Shown here: in pieces, positions 34,177-46,800 of the stretch
Position numbering within the stretch: position 1 is the stretch's first letter
Layout: the number at the start of each line of letters is the position of its first letter
Assembly: GCA_050084515.1 (NCBI GenBank)
Contig: CM114271.1
Span: 13,268,001-13,332,000 of the forward strand
Length of the DNA stretch: 64,000 nucleotides
Reading direction: 5' to 3'
DNA from: Blasia pusilla
Taxonomy: Eukaryota; Marchantiophyta; Marchantiopsida; Blasiales
Made by a program: the position numbers and the translations under genes
Notes under the pieces: model-generated
The model's database searches: none
Told to the model about the DNA's origin: nothing
Seen by the model: only the letters and a program-made list of their open reading frames with translations

Positions 34177-35810
34177 TGTACGTATGAATGATTGGCGCCG
34201 ACTACCTTCACTAGAAGAATGGGTCTTGACGAAACATCATATATCCTTGTACCTATACTCTTTGATAAAAATATACCGAATATGAGAAGTCTATATTTGA
34301 AAATTTTATTTGAACGAGAGAAGGATAGACATTACAATCAATACCATACAAAAGTCGTGGAGATTAACCGCCCCATCAAATAGGGAATATCCCTAAGTTT
34401 GGATATTATAACAAAACATGGTTTTCTAAAACTTAGCATTTTTAAAAAACTCAATGTTTTAAAATTTTGTACAATTTAAATGTGAAAGTTATTCATAAAC
34501 TCTAATAATAATCTGAAAATAAAAAATATCTGAAATTACATATTTCCTTGTAGATACCTTCAACTTTTTGAAATTTATTTTGACCTAAACTAATATTACT
34601 TTTGAAATCTGTGTAGATGTGGTCAGATTCATGCGCGCATTTATGGATTATAGATCAGATTTTATCTAATATTAGAACTGAGGGTTGCGAGATTTTTTCG
34701 CTCAAACACTGACGTCCTTTTCATTAAATTTATTATATGTATATATTTATTCCGAAATTTTATCTTTCTCCCCTGCAGGGGAGAAAGATAAATTTGACGG
34801 GATCGGGTCATTATTACATCCCGTGACTCCAGCAGCCACAAATATCATCAACTTTTGATATCAAAGTGGAATCTGCTACCGATACGAACACGCGTCCTCA
34901 CATTTAAGACCCCACGTGTCATCGCCAACTAGCCGAGATTTATGGTACACCCTGAGAATTTCAACACTGGGGGTCGTCCGCCTCCACGTAAGGGAATAGA
35001 ACGGGGCCATAGTGGCCGCCTTTTACGTCGTTACAGCTGAAGGTGCTCCTATGAAGACACCATAGGAATTAGGTGAGGACTGATGAGAAAATATGCGGCC
35101 CTTTTTTCCTTACGGTGTAGAGAGAGAAACTTGGACGGGAAGGGGGGAAAATTATTTTACAGAAAGAGAGAAAAAAAGGGGATAATGCCTAACACGGAAA
35201 GAATTTTTGTGGACATTTGGATAAAAATACTAGCATTGAGAAACGAATGTGTGATAAATACAGAGAAAACCTTATCACGAGGTGTTGACAACTGCCCATT
35301 TACGGTTTTTTTAATTGTTGACACCTATCCACCTAAGGTCCTTCTATTGTTAACAAGTGTCAATTAAAAGTAATTAAAATAAAGGGTAAACTTGTCACTT
35401 GTGCGTACTTAGTTTAGTGGTAATACAAATTTGTATAGAGGTTGGAAGAGGTGCAATCTTATGTAAATAAACATCCTCCTATATACATAATCTAGAATTC
35501 TAATATTAATAATATGAACCTTGTGTTAAAGAATCTTCCTTGTCAAGAGAGGATTCACTTCTTCAGAAAATTTAAAAGAAGTATCTAAAAAAGTCACCCT
35601 TTCTCTTTATATTCCATTATAGATAAGTAAGCGCCCTTGCTTAAGTATGGGCCTATCATGTTTTTCTACTTTACAACACCATTCAATGAAATCTTAGAGT
35701 CCTCCATGTCTCTAAATTATACTATTTGTCTCTCTTAATCCTAAAATCTACTCTTCAATTTTATGAGAGACTAGCGCAACAATGTTGAAGCTCTAAAAGT
35801 TCAATTCTTA
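34177..35810. other. Unassigned; contains a 34-bp perfect palindrome
   Basis: AT-rich non-coding sequence. A TGGCGCCG word at about 34193 resembles a retroelement primer-binding site start but no element follows. The palindrome at 34759-34792 (TTTATCTTTCTCCCCTG and its exact complement) has no spacer. Short frames at 34192-34383 and 35083-35367 have no recognisable features. Confidence 0.35.
34759..34792. repeat. 34-bp perfect spacerless palindrome
   Basis: Arms of 17 bp meet at CTGCAG with no loop. AAATTT flanks extend it with a single-base asymmetry. Confidence 0.95.
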
Positions 35811-36021
35811 CTAGCAAGGTGCAAGGGAAATAAAAAAAAGTGTTTGAAGAGCTTTTTTTAGTGTATAGCCCATAAGGGAAGGGATTAATGATGCCACACA
35901 CAATTTCAATTTTTTTTTCTTGCTGCCGATATAAGGAGAAATTTTTTTACTGCCCAGTTGTCACGTGTCAAACATAAAATTATTTGCCAAAAAGAAATTG
36001 CATTCTCCCATAAAAATATAA
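35811..36021 (-). mobile_element. Helitron-like mini-element, copy 1 (decayed)
   Basis: Related to 36144-36353 throughout (GGAAATAAAAA..AGTGTTTGAA, GGGAAGGGATTAATGATG, AAGGAGAAA, CACGTGTCAAACATA). The 5' TCTATATTATTA start has drifted. The CTAG 3' end at 35811-35814 is kept. Confidence 0.6.
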
Positions 36022-36143
36022 ATTTCTATAAAAATGGAAGGAATCAACTCTAATCTTAAAGCGTCAACTTATTATTTTCAAATGGAGTTTTTTTAAAGCG
36101 TAGGAATACAAAAAATTAATGCCCTCTCTTACTATTATAAGTA

Positions 36144-36353
36144 CTAGTAAGGTGCACGGGAAATAAAAAGTGTTTGAAAAAGTTTTGTTACTGTATAGCG
36201 TGTGAAGGGAAGGGATTAATGATGTTGCACACAGATTCAAACTTTTCTCTTGCTGCTCGTATAAGGAGAAACATTTTCTTGCCGCCTAGTTGCCATGTGT
36301 CAAACATAGAAGTGTTTGCAAATCAAAGAGGCACTCTCCCGTAATAATATAGA
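36144..36353 (-). mobile_element. Helitron-like mini-element, copy 2 (210 bp)
   Basis: On the minus strand it starts TCTATATTATTACGGGAGAG and ends CTTACTAG, and is flanked by A on the left and T on the right. This matches the Helitron pattern (5' TC, 3' CTRR, insertion between A and T, no target duplication). A CCGTGCACC word lies just before the end. There is no coding capacity, so it would be non-autonomous. Confidence 0.65.
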
Positions 36354-37075
36354 TGTTGCCCGTGCCATGCACGCCTAACACAGTTTCCTGAGTAGAATGA
36401 CTTAAAAACAAGTGTCGATGATATTTTAAAAAAATTTTACTTAAAATTCTAAAATATATTTAATTTCAAAATTTAAGTATAATTTTCACTTTTATAAATC
36501 TTAAAAGAGTAAGAAAATCATGTTGAGATAACATCCATCTCCCCTAAATAATTACATTACCCCCTAAAAGTTCCAAAAATAATTTTTCTTCCCCTTCCAC
36601 TCTTTCCACGAAAATCACATTCACTTTAATGATTTTTAATGATTTTTAATTATTATTTTTTTCCTTTTTCATTCAAATTCATTTTCCTTTCCCAAAATAT
36701 CACATGTCAATTAACACGATTAATTTTAAAATAATCACATCATTCATTTCAAATTTTAAATATAATTACTATTTTTCTAAAATCTTAAAAGAGCAATAAC
36801 ATTTCACTCTTCTCAGTAATTAGAGTACTCCATTCACATTTAAATGATATTCCAATCCCTTAAATAATTTTACCCTTCCATAAAATTTAATTTATTCCTT
36901 CTCCACTAAAATTTATTTTCCTTTTTCATCACATGAAAAATTAAGACATAAATTCTAAATTTTTTAACATAATTATTCTATTTTCTTAATATTATAATAA
37001 TCAATTATAATATTAAATAAATTATTAATTAAAATATTTATCTATTCCATTCAAATCCCTATGGGTTTTTCTACC
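36354..37075 (-). repeat. AT-rich element adjoining mini-element, copy 1
   Basis: Aligns with 53553-54276 over its whole length (GTTGCCCGTGCCATGCAC, AAATTTAAGTATAAT, CCATCTCCC, TTCTTCCCCTTC, CATTCAAATCCCTATGG). Contains a CGTGC-CAT-GCACG hairpin at 36361-36373. Probably another Helitron-like repeat placed head to tail with the mini-element. Confidence 0.6.
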
Positions 37076-37861
37076 CATCCCGTCCCGGTACCCCTACCAT
37101 GCCACATGTTGAAGACTACGTGTCAAAGTTATGGGGTAGTGGTAGGGGCCGTAAAGAGAGGCAGAACTATGAGTTTTTTTTTTACTTCTGAATACTTTTG
37201 AAATTTGTCTTTAATGTTTGAAAGTAACAGCGGTGCTGATAATGCTCCTGTGGACCCACCGATCAGGATGATGCGAATGGGGGTTCCTAGTACTTCCTAC
37301 GCCAAAGTCTCTTGCGTACTCTTGGATTGACAGATGTTTCTACAGATCGAGACTAAGCATAGTAGATTTGAAGGTAGACCGAGCAACCATAGCTTTGAGG
37401 TATTTGCCAGTCTTTTCCAGATTAAACATTTCTGCACAGGAGGATAGAAAACATACATCCGGGATTGTGCGGCGCGAGCCCATCTGAGTCGAGCCATGGC
37501 CTCCAGATTCCAAGCGGAAGGTTGCTTGCGATCTGGTTATCTTGCCAGCGACGGGAATCGTGCGCGATGTCCCTTTGCCGCTGGTGGAGATGGATCTTAA
37601 GCAGAATACGTGTACATGAGTATGTGCCGTATAGATCTTGATTCTAATGACATCGAGTACGAAGGAGGATGATCTTAGTTCTAGACAACCCTACAGCTAA
37701 AATAGATATTCAATTTGATCGACAACTTTCCGCAGGGCCGCCTTAATCCTGCAATCGACAATAGTGGTGACTTCAATAGTTTCCAGGACTGTCAATCCGT
37801 ACTTTGTGATTGATAGGCCCATCAACTGTAGTGAATTAGATCTTGTCATCCTGGTTCCATA
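37076..37861. other. Region upstream of gene A
   Basis: Composition changes from AT-rich repeat to more balanced sequence at about 37070. No coding sequence is supported. It probably holds the promoter and 5' untranslated region of gene A; no clear TATA box was identified. Confidence 0.3.
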
Positions 37862-40156
37862 ATGGCGGCCGAGCTTGGACCTGTGGCAAATGCTACAACC
37901 AAGCTGATTAGACATCTGATGGGAATTAAATTTGCCTTGGAGCTTCAGGACAGCCAGGACCATGACGAGGACGATATCCACGTGGTCGACTCTTTTGTGG
38001 AGATTATGAAAGAAAATGTTACTCGCTTGGAGAAAACGCTCGAGATTTTCTCAGGATCATCAGCTGGGCTTGCCTTTGGTACGTACACAAATGCTTTCAA
38101 TTCCAACCAGCAAGAACAGAATCCATACTAGCGCTGTAATGGTCATGACCATTACTTGGATAATTTATTCCATCTTCAAGGTGACCATCTATCAGCAGAA
38201 CCTCCACCTCCGTTCGATACCGAACTAGAGATCAATCATCGTGAAGTTCTCATTACCAGGGTCTGACCTAAAACATGGAAACGCAAAAGTGAATGACGAC
38301 CTGCGGATCAACTGACGCTGACACATTGTTAACAAATGCGTTTCGTACTGACATCAACAGGACGCGAAACAGATTTAAGGTTAGCTGCAGGACGGGGATG
38401 AATATTCACAAAGTTAGAGGGTTGGATTGAGATCTGTAGAGATCTATGGGCCATTTGTGAAAGTAAACAGGCAGTAATACGCCTGTGCACCTGACATGGT
38501 CCATTGTCAAGATGGTGTAGGCATCAATTAATATTTGGACGAGTGGGCATAGCCTAATCAAATTTTTTTGTAATTGAGTTTCATGAATTGTGCTCAAGAT
38601 TCTAGTTTCTCGCTTGTGATACCGCCAGTCTTGATTCTTAGGTTAATTGTGCCAGGTATCTTGGAAATGAAGCTGAAAGCGGCTGGAGAGTATGTGGAGT
38701 CCCTTGAAGAGAGTATCACCACTCGGAGATATCTTGGTTACAGAACTGGTTCTAGTGCAATACCGATGAACGAAAGACTCAGATCACTCCAGCAAAGTTT
38801 AGTGTACTACTTCCTATTGACAACGCTCGGTACCACTGCGGCTCATGTATATGTGAGAATTTCAATTCCTTGATCACTCTTCTTTCTCAGAGAGGGCTGC
38901 ACGGCAATGATATACATCGATCCGAAAACGTACAGGTTTCACGAACTGCTTGCAATTGGATTGCAATTGGATGCTAGAAATTGATCCAGATGTAGACTCA
39001 GTCGATTTTAAAGTTTGGTAACCATGAATAGACCAAAAAGTCATGAAAACGATACTCATCATCCGCATCCCTTCACCTGTTTATCATGGGGCAGAGCACT
39101 GAATTCTCCGCTCAGCACAAGGAGACAAGTATTAGACTGCAATCAGGGATAATGAAACTCTATCCTGTCAATTCTGTCGAGAAGGAATCTAAATTGGAAA
39201 CGCTCCTTCAACCGCTACTGTTGACGATGGAGTCACAAGATCATGGGGCTGCGTACCAGACAATGAAAGAGACTGTGGACGAGATTAAGACCCTGCGGAG
39301 AGTCCTCGAATCTCAGCGACAGTTAACTCCGGAGACAGAAGATCTTGTTCTAAAGGTGATTTCTAGATTCCTAAACAGGGAATTCTTGTATTACAAAAGC
39401 TTGAAATAAGTGTGTCACCTTATAATAAGCTTGATGAACATCTGGATCGATCCAAAGGGAGCATGCAGCGACCTTCAACGACTATTCATCCACAAAACTT
39501 TCTCAAAGCTGTCATGTATTTGGATTCGAAGTCGTGAGACTAGTAATTCGGAGATCAAAACCTGTAGAAATTGAAGCTTAGTTTAATTGATTTCCGTGGA
39601 CACACTCACTAATTTGGTAGATAGTATTGTATTTTGAGAGATACGATATCTTGATCGAGGCTGATTCGCGAGGTTTGATGGACAGAAAGGTGTGTCGTAG
39701 ATCCAGCGTCATTGACCACTATTGAATTATGGTCCGTGGAACTTCTTCCGTACCCGAACGTAAGTTTCTAGAGTTAACTGACAAAGGTGGCCTAAGTGTA
39801 TTTGCGGGCAGCTATTGTCGGAGAATTCGGACCCCTGTGATCCGGATATTGATACGCTTCCAGCTGGATCCGTGGAGAGACCATCATCCCCGCCACCAGC
39901 AGCAGTAATAACACTTGCGAGCGCCGAGGCGAGCACAAGCTCGGGCCAAACATTCGTCGAAAAGGATTTTGAAGGGACCCTGATCTCCGCCGCACCCAGT
40001 GTTATGATGGATCTATCAATGCTACAACTCAGTAAACTTCGAACTTCTCTGGTGGCGCTATCTGTTTTGCAACATCTCGTTTTTTTTGGTGGCCTTCGAA
40101 TTCCCAGCGTCTGTTCGACACCGCGCGTACATATGAAAATTGTTTTTTTGGTCTAA
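37862..40156 (+). CDS. Gene A: spliced, unknown helical protein, four exons
   Basis: Exons at 37862-38078, 38656-38852, 39095-39355 and 39812-40156 (340 codons with stop). Splice sites are GTACGT, GTGAGA and GTGATT donors with CAG acceptors, and intron phases 1, 0, 0. The start ATGGCGGCC is in good plant context. Exon order and phases match gene B downstream, which supports the model. Conserved blocks are VDSFVEIMKENVTRLEKTL (exon 1), LKAAGEYVESLEE and LQQSLVYYFL (exon 2), ETVDEIKTLRRVLESQ (exon 3), and a Ser/Pro-rich tail (exon 4). Helix-rich, with no signal peptide or domain I recognise. The last exon could instead splice on into gene B, making one long two-module gene. Confidence 0.65.
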
Positions 40157-40211
40157 GCATGGAACAGGTTATATTACATGCTGTAAACTGTTGACGAGTT
40201 AATGAATACCA

Positions 40212-41918
40212 GGTTCCACGTATATAAACAACAACGACGGATTATGTAGATGTGGTGATGCCGTAGTGCTGGTAGAGCGTGCTGTAAGAGGACTTACAGA
40301 GCACCTGCATAAAATAGAAAGCCGTGCCAAGAAAGACTGCAACAACATCGTAGCGAGTGAGATCAACCTTTTCGTGTTTACCATGAACATGAACGTTCAG
40401 CGTCTGAAGAACAACCTCGGTAAATTCTCGGAGTTACCCTCCGGAACGGCACTGGGTATGAACATGAACGTTCAGCGTCTGAAGAACAACCTTTTCGTGT
40501 TTACCATGAACATGAACGTTCAGCGTCTGAAGAACAACCTCGGTAAATTCTCGGAGTTACCCTCCGGAACGGCACTGGGTATGTTCATTTTAAATTTGTA
40601 ACTCTAGCTTTAAGACTACCGTTCAACACATCGCAGGAGCTTGTTATTGATATCTAAAAAGTTTGGATTTCTCGCGAAGGATTTTATATTTTGTCATGGC
40701 TTCTTGAATCTTAGGCTCGGAGGAATGTGACCTTACAGTCCTCGAGAGATCTAATGAATTACTTAATCATCTGTTAGTATTTGGTGCAGATTCCCTAGTC
40801 GTGAAACTGGAGAAAGCTGCCGGGTACGTGGAGTCGCTCGACGATGGAAAAACATTACCACCTGGCGTGTTCACAACTTACTGGGATAGGATAAAAGAGG
40901 GACTCTCATCACTTCGCCACCACCTCCTCTACTCCTTCCTGAAGGGAGTCGCCATCACACTTTTGAATGTGAGTTTCTCCGGTAATTCCTGTAAATCCGT
41001 CAGCGAGGTCGGGCAACCTCGCATGACAGTTGATTTCTTTTGGTCGATTGATTAATGAGTTCAGAATCTATGAACACGACGGTTAATTCCATGATTGGAC
41101 TCTAGGAAATCAGACCATTCCGTGGGTATGCACATAACTTGCCCGGTGGCATGGACTCCAAGCTTATCGGGAATATTTGACAACCCAATCAATTGGCGAC
41201 TTTATAATTCCATGATCACCAGCAGGTGCACATCCATCCCTCAAAGAAGCAGAAAAGCTTCGAGCGAATTATGTTGAAGACCTGGGCATCCGGTTCTGAG
41301 AGCAAGGATCGAGATAATGAAGACCTAATATTGGAAACGCTGATCCCTCCTGTGATCGTACCTGTTGTACCTGAGGCGGTCAAGGATATAGTCCAGCGTA
41401 TGGAACTCGACATCCGGAAACTGCGACGTCAGGCCCACCGCGAAACCGCGCCGGTGACGCACAAGTTCTTTGAAGAGGTAAGTATGTCCTCATGGACCCC
41501 GACCTTGGATACATATTGATGCAATGTCTTACTCTAGTTAAATTCTGTTTGACTTGAAAATATTTGAGATTAACTAAACTTTGAGTTTTCAAATTGTTTC
41601 AATTCCAAAGAGAGCGGTTTTCCTTTCCAACTCAACTCTCCGGACATGCAGATGCTGAGGGATGAAGAATCAGTAACACGTTTGGGTGAAGAAATGGGGG
41701 ATCCACAAATCTCCTTACCTCGAGCAGAGTCCTCAAACGACTCTATATTTACCCCCTGTTGCTCCGGAAAACAAGCGCTGCACGGTTCCACTGGGCCGAA
41801 CGACAGTCCATCGGAAGCGCTTCCACCAGAAACTTCCACGCCACGAGCCTACAGTGCATCCGATTCCGAAGGGATCAGAACCCCGTCTTCTCTCTTGACA
41901 TTATTGAAGTTCTGGTGA
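40212..41918 (+). CDS. Gene B: tandem paralogue of gene A
   Basis: Exons at about 40212-40578, 40790-40968, 41226-41477 and 41652-41918, with donors GTATGT, GTGAGT and GTAAGT, CAG acceptors, and the same phases (1, 0, 0) as gene A. Matching blocks are LFVFTMNMNVQRLKNNLGKF, LEKAAGYVESLDD with LRHHLLYSFL, and VKDIVQRMELDIRKLRRQ; the tail is Ser/Pro-rich. The first exon has no in-frame ATG after the upstream stop at 40203 and is preceded by a CAG (40209-40211). The true start may therefore lie in an upstream exon, possibly gene A's last exon. It carries a 123-bp in-frame duplication in exon 1. Function unknown. Confidence 0.6.
40364..40583 (+). repeat. 123-bp in-frame duplication in gene B exon 1
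   Basis: Copy 1 spans 40364-40486 and copy 2 starts at 40487. They are identical over at least 97 bp. Inside, the word encoding MNMNVQRLKNNL occurs three times (about 40383, 40460 and 40506). The unit is 41 codons, so the frame is kept. Perfect identity means it is recent, or an assembly artefact. Confidence 0.95.
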
Positions 41919-42335
41919 AACTACCTTTTCTTTTTTCTTTTTTTTAATAAAATAAAAATTACACGAGTTTGTTATTATGGATGCAAATCGATTTTACTTT
42001 ATGTAATTCGTATGTATATAATTGGAATCTTCTATACTTTTGGAATAACCTCTAGGATAGCGTGGGAGAATTTTTATGATGAGAGCATGCAAATTTATGC
42101 ACCTTTGAAGGATGTTAGTATATCATGTTTGTCCATCGGAATGGCTGGAGTGTTTTGAAAAGGGTGTAGTATCCAAATTTTCTCTTGCGAAGACGAGAGA
42201 ATCTATGATAAAATTGAGACATTATTGTTACAAGAATATCCGCATATCCAGATAGAGACGTGGGCCATCTCGATGTTGACAAATGAAGATACTATTTGCT
42301 TATAGCTTGATAGAGGGACTACCTCGTCGAAGCTA

Positions 42336-42581
42336 GATTCCGATGGTCCATAAGAACCGTCTTATGCTAAGCTCGAAAGACGCACGAGGATCGCCACCCG
42401 TTCAGATCAATAGTTTGGGTGGACTAAAAAGGCTGATTTGTGTTAAACCTAGAAACTAGATTCTGATGGTCCATAAGAACCGTCTTATGCTTAGTTAAAA
42501 AGACGCATGAGGCTCGCCACCCATTCAGATCAATAGTTTGGGTGGACTAAAAAGACTGATTTGTGTAAAACCGAGGGTTTG
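42336..42581. repeat. Two-copy tandem repeat, 123-bp unit
   Basis: Copies at 42336-42458 and 42459-42581 are over 90% alike by eye. Each holds a small hairpin (CATAAGA..TCTTATG) and the phrase CAGATCAATAGTTTGGGTGG. No coding potential. It could be a non-coding RNA or just a duplicated spacer; neither can be shown. Confidence 0.88.
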
Positions 42582-42839
42582 CCTAAAATCTTGAACCTGG
42601 TTTTTGGTTCTACTTGATTGACAATTCCATTTTCATAAGGATATGCTTGTTCATTAATAGCTCCCTTATAAAGACTACCTCAAAAGGAATCTGCCTATGT
42701 GTTAATGTCTACATGATTATCACTATTGATAAGATTAAGCATAAGTAGTGATTACACTTACCTCGTCCATTATATTGTAGATTATGACGAAGTATTCAGG
42801 TTGAAGATCTTTGGACTAAGTGTGGCATGATACAAACCT

Positions 42840-43890
42840 TTGATAGCTGAAGCAACTGCAAGAGGTACTCACTAAAACATGTTTTTCCATGTTGTAAATC
42901 GATTGAAATCCTAGGGATTCCTTGCCCTCTAGGAGTCGCACTAACTTTGAAACTGTGCGATGAAGTTGTGCAACTCGATTTTCCGTAAGGTTCCCTAAAA
43001 CCTATGTGGTCCACTACTCCAATCATCCATCTTGTACGTCTACGGGTCAAAACCACTCAATGCCTTTGGTGATGTAGGGGGGAGTTAACTCCTCTTATGA
43101 AGTCTCTCCTCCTTCCAAAGAAGATACAGAGGGAGGTCAAGTCAGTTCCTCACGGGGAGACCCTCGATACCTCACGCCACTCCGTGTAATTCCTCCAAAT
43201 GCATTACTACTCTCAATACCTCGCCTCTCAAGACCACAAATAGACACCCTAGTGACACTCATGCACCTCTCTCCCACCTTCTATCATCCTCATGAGTAAA
43301 TTCTCAATCATTCAAAACTAAAAACATGCGACACATCTACACTCCCTCACTTTAGGACGCGCATGACAAAGCAACAAGGGGTGTGGTGCAGCAATAATCT
43401 ACACTGACCTATACTCTATTCAATATAGGGAACAACTATTACTTTAAGCATCCCACACAAGTGTATGCCCCCTACTCTTATACATCAACAATGCTCATAA
43501 CATCCCAAATTCTATAACAAACACCTAATACTCGGAATCCCTCATAAGTGTAGGCCAAGGGCCTAGGATGGGTAACATGAAGGCAACCTCAATGTCACTC
43601 CTCATAAACTATAGCTAGATCCCAACTTTGGTCGTAAGACCAAATTCCTCTATTTGTTTCATCACATATACTCCCTACTACTAACGCAACTCAATTCTCC
43701 TCAATGATATCGTGTGGTCATGAGCAGCAGGTGTAGCAAAAGTGGCACGATATGACTACAATTGTTACGGCACATCACTTGATGGCATGGTTTGGCTCCA
43801 TGATCAAGAGGGTGTGACCTTGAGTATCTCAAGGCAACAATTGTGGGCGTGTTGAGACTACAATATCACAATACAGTATCACCAACGTCA
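42840..43890 (-). mobile_element. E7: leader and gag fragment of the DNMT family
   Basis: Minus-strand sequence aligns with E2 from the gag N-terminus (E2 8990-9100) through the leader (9300-10030). The same words occur in order, for example CCCACACAAGTGTATG, TAGGATGGGTAACATGA and GGTGTGGTGCAGCAA. The gag part is in the frame at 43056-42796 with little intact sequence. Both ends are truncated. Confidence 0.7.
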
Positions 43891-46800
43891 AGAGACTACC
43901 GCTCTAGATTTAAAGAACTTGTTGCACAAGGGCGGTTGTAGGTCCTCGTGCAATAATCTCATGAACTCAACATTCAAATTGGAACTATTGGCGACGATTT
44001 ATCAAAAAATTGGCAACGTTGTAATACTAATTTCTACCGCCCAAACAAATCAGAACATCTAAAATTGTTCACAAACAAAATCCTATGTCTGTACGGCCCA
44101 TGTACTTTAATCCTGCATCCAAGCCACACCCGTTACCCGTTGGGAAAGGATGGATGTTGTTGGTCCGATACAAATTTGCAAAGATCAAGCTTTGCCCTTC
44201 GTAGTCGAGAGTACTCAAATTTAAATCCAGCGTAACTGTTCCATAACATTTACCAAAATTCATCTCCACCAACTACAACACGCATTCGTAAATTCCATCG
44301 CATCGTTCCCGACATTAATTGTTCATATCGCCTATAAATACCAAGACATTTCTCACCACTAACTCACCCGCCCACAAGCACACGAACACACATTTACTTT
44401 CATGACCTTTATGAGTAGTGCTCAAAATTGTACGTACCCAAAAGGTTTAATGATCGCGTGCCAAAAGATTCAGAGTTGAATGATTTAGTACTCACAATTT
44501 TCCTCCGATTAGTTGAAATCTAACGATTGTTTGGTGGAGGTACCTCAAAATTGTAGGTTGTGTCTTCTAATACGCAATCACTCTAGAGACTTGCGATTTC
44601 TTGAGGATCAAATGGTGTGGGGTCAAGTGCTACCAGTCGAAAGAAGTCATCACTGGAAAGCTGTACTTTCTAAGGTAACTTTTGGGACTGGTTAGACGCG
44701 GGGTCCTTCGCCCGATTCAACTGCGATTTATAGAGACGATTCTTTCTACGGTAATCTCCCCACTAATTTGCACTTCTGGACAAGATTTGAATGTTCGATC
44801 GGAGTGTAAAATCCTTTCTTCGCATCCACTCCATCTCGTGTCAATCAACTGTTACGAGTCGGAAGACCAAACACTATCGTCTCTGACGAGTGTTCGCGTT
44901 TTCCCTTCAGGTCCTCGGAAGCCGACTCTGAAAAGTGGTGTCGCTCGTGAGACGCCGAGAACTCTGTTCCAATGAGTTTTCCAAAGAAGGAAACGATTCT
45001 TCAGACGCTCATTTACACTTACGCGCAAGGATTCAACGTCCAAGCAGAGAGTGAATCCTTTCTTCACTCACTCCCTTGATATCTTGGCTATCCAGACTTA
45101 GTGCTCCGGTGACACTCCCTCTGGTTGGAAGAACATCACTTCGCTGACGAGCGTTTGCAGCTCCTTTGAAGTCCGAATCTACTTACAGTCTCCTTTGAAG
45201 TTCGTTCTACGCTGAGTTTTGTAAAGAACGAATGTACATTTTTTACGGTACGCGAGGAAGGATTCAGCAGACACTAAACTATAAGGATTGACGGTTCAAT
45301 CGGAGTGTATCCCTTACCGCTACTTATTCTTCTAAAAAATCTATCATACACTGTCTTCTGTTCCCAGACCTACGCCTGTACATGTTTCTACAATCGCTTG
45401 ATAGATAAAAATAAACACCAGCGAGCCTTACGCTCGATTCGATCTGTCTCTATTTTCACTGAGTAATTTCTTGACTGAGAATGATCTGCACTTGTGAATT
45501 TCAGAACACATCGTATGGCACAGTCTCGTTCCTCGTCTGAAATTTTGCGCAGTTAGAGAACGAAGATAGCACGAATCGAAGGGCATCTATCACCTGATCA
45601 TGTAGATGAAGTTGCTCTTCACAGCCACAAACGTGTTGATCGACACAATCATGCACGATTTCAGGACCAGGATGATCCGCGGTGAGTTAATGATTTCGGA
45701 GATTCCTCTAGACCATTCGCTTTGCAATCAGGCATGGGTCTTCCGTAGTGCTGCACCATGTTTCTCACCACGTCACGTTCAGGATGAGAGCTCCGACCAC
45801 TACCACTATCACAGGGACCAACATCGGCGTGACGACCTCCGTCGCAATCCTGAGCGATTCCATCAACTCTTCCACTTCGCCTACCTTGAGTAGAAGTGAG
45901 AAGACGATGCAAGAGAAGATAGCGACGCCCTGCGTCGTTATCATTTGGTCCCTGTTGTTCCCCATCCTCCGGCGTACGATCCATTCATTCGATTCCGTAG
46001 CGCCGGCAAGGTTTAAAACTGGCGTGGCCGTCAGACACGGATTGAGCTTCTTCGCGAACAAAACAAGAAGTTCTTTCAAGTTTCAGGACGCGGCAGGCCT
46101 TCAATGTGAAAGTTTTGCAGAACCCCCTGACTGCGTGCGTGAAAAGCTGGGAAGGTGCGAAAATGCTCGTCTACTTACGATTCGATGCTCGGGTCCTCTT
46201 GATCAAATCTAAATATTTCTACAACATTTAGGAATGTACTGAACCTTCAATTCACAAACTCGATAAAAGCTCACGGCTGTTTGATTGAGGAAAAAATTCC
46301 CCTATGTGAGTGAGTGTGCTTGGGACGGAAATCAACGAAGTGATTGGACGCTCCTGCTCGACATCGACTGTGAAGAGGAGCGTGCTTGCGGGAGTGTATT
46401 ACGATAAGAGGCCACAGTTCACTATGGAACCCAGCTTTCACCGATTCCCTAACCGCGTTTTATCGGTGCTCACGTACACGAGCGACAGAACTCGGCGCTC
46501 AACCCTCTAGCTTCGCGGTGGGTGAAGCAGGACCCGGCTTCAGCCTGACAACGTGTGACCACAAACGTGATGCAGGTCACCGCGGCAAGGAAGGTCGACA
46601 GGGCGCTCGCTAGTAGATTCCACTCGCTACCAAGTCAAAGCTATCCGGTCCTTCCTTCTAGAATCTAGAGAAATCGCACCTGGTTTCGTTTGCCCACACT
46701 CCACGCCTCTACAACAAGCATTACAGTTGTGCCGCCCATTCTTACAGTCTACAAACGCACGTCGTTTAGACTTCGGGTCTACACGCTGCGTGGACATCGA

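Noticed and set aside
34190-34210. TGGCGCCG as a retroelement primer-binding site
   Set aside because: Only eight bases match, no LTR lies just upstream in the right register, and no gag follows.
45748-46212. 154-codon plus-strand frame
   Set aside because: Runs of Thr and no motif; the opposite strand carries the hydrophobic segments. Neither is convincing as a gene.
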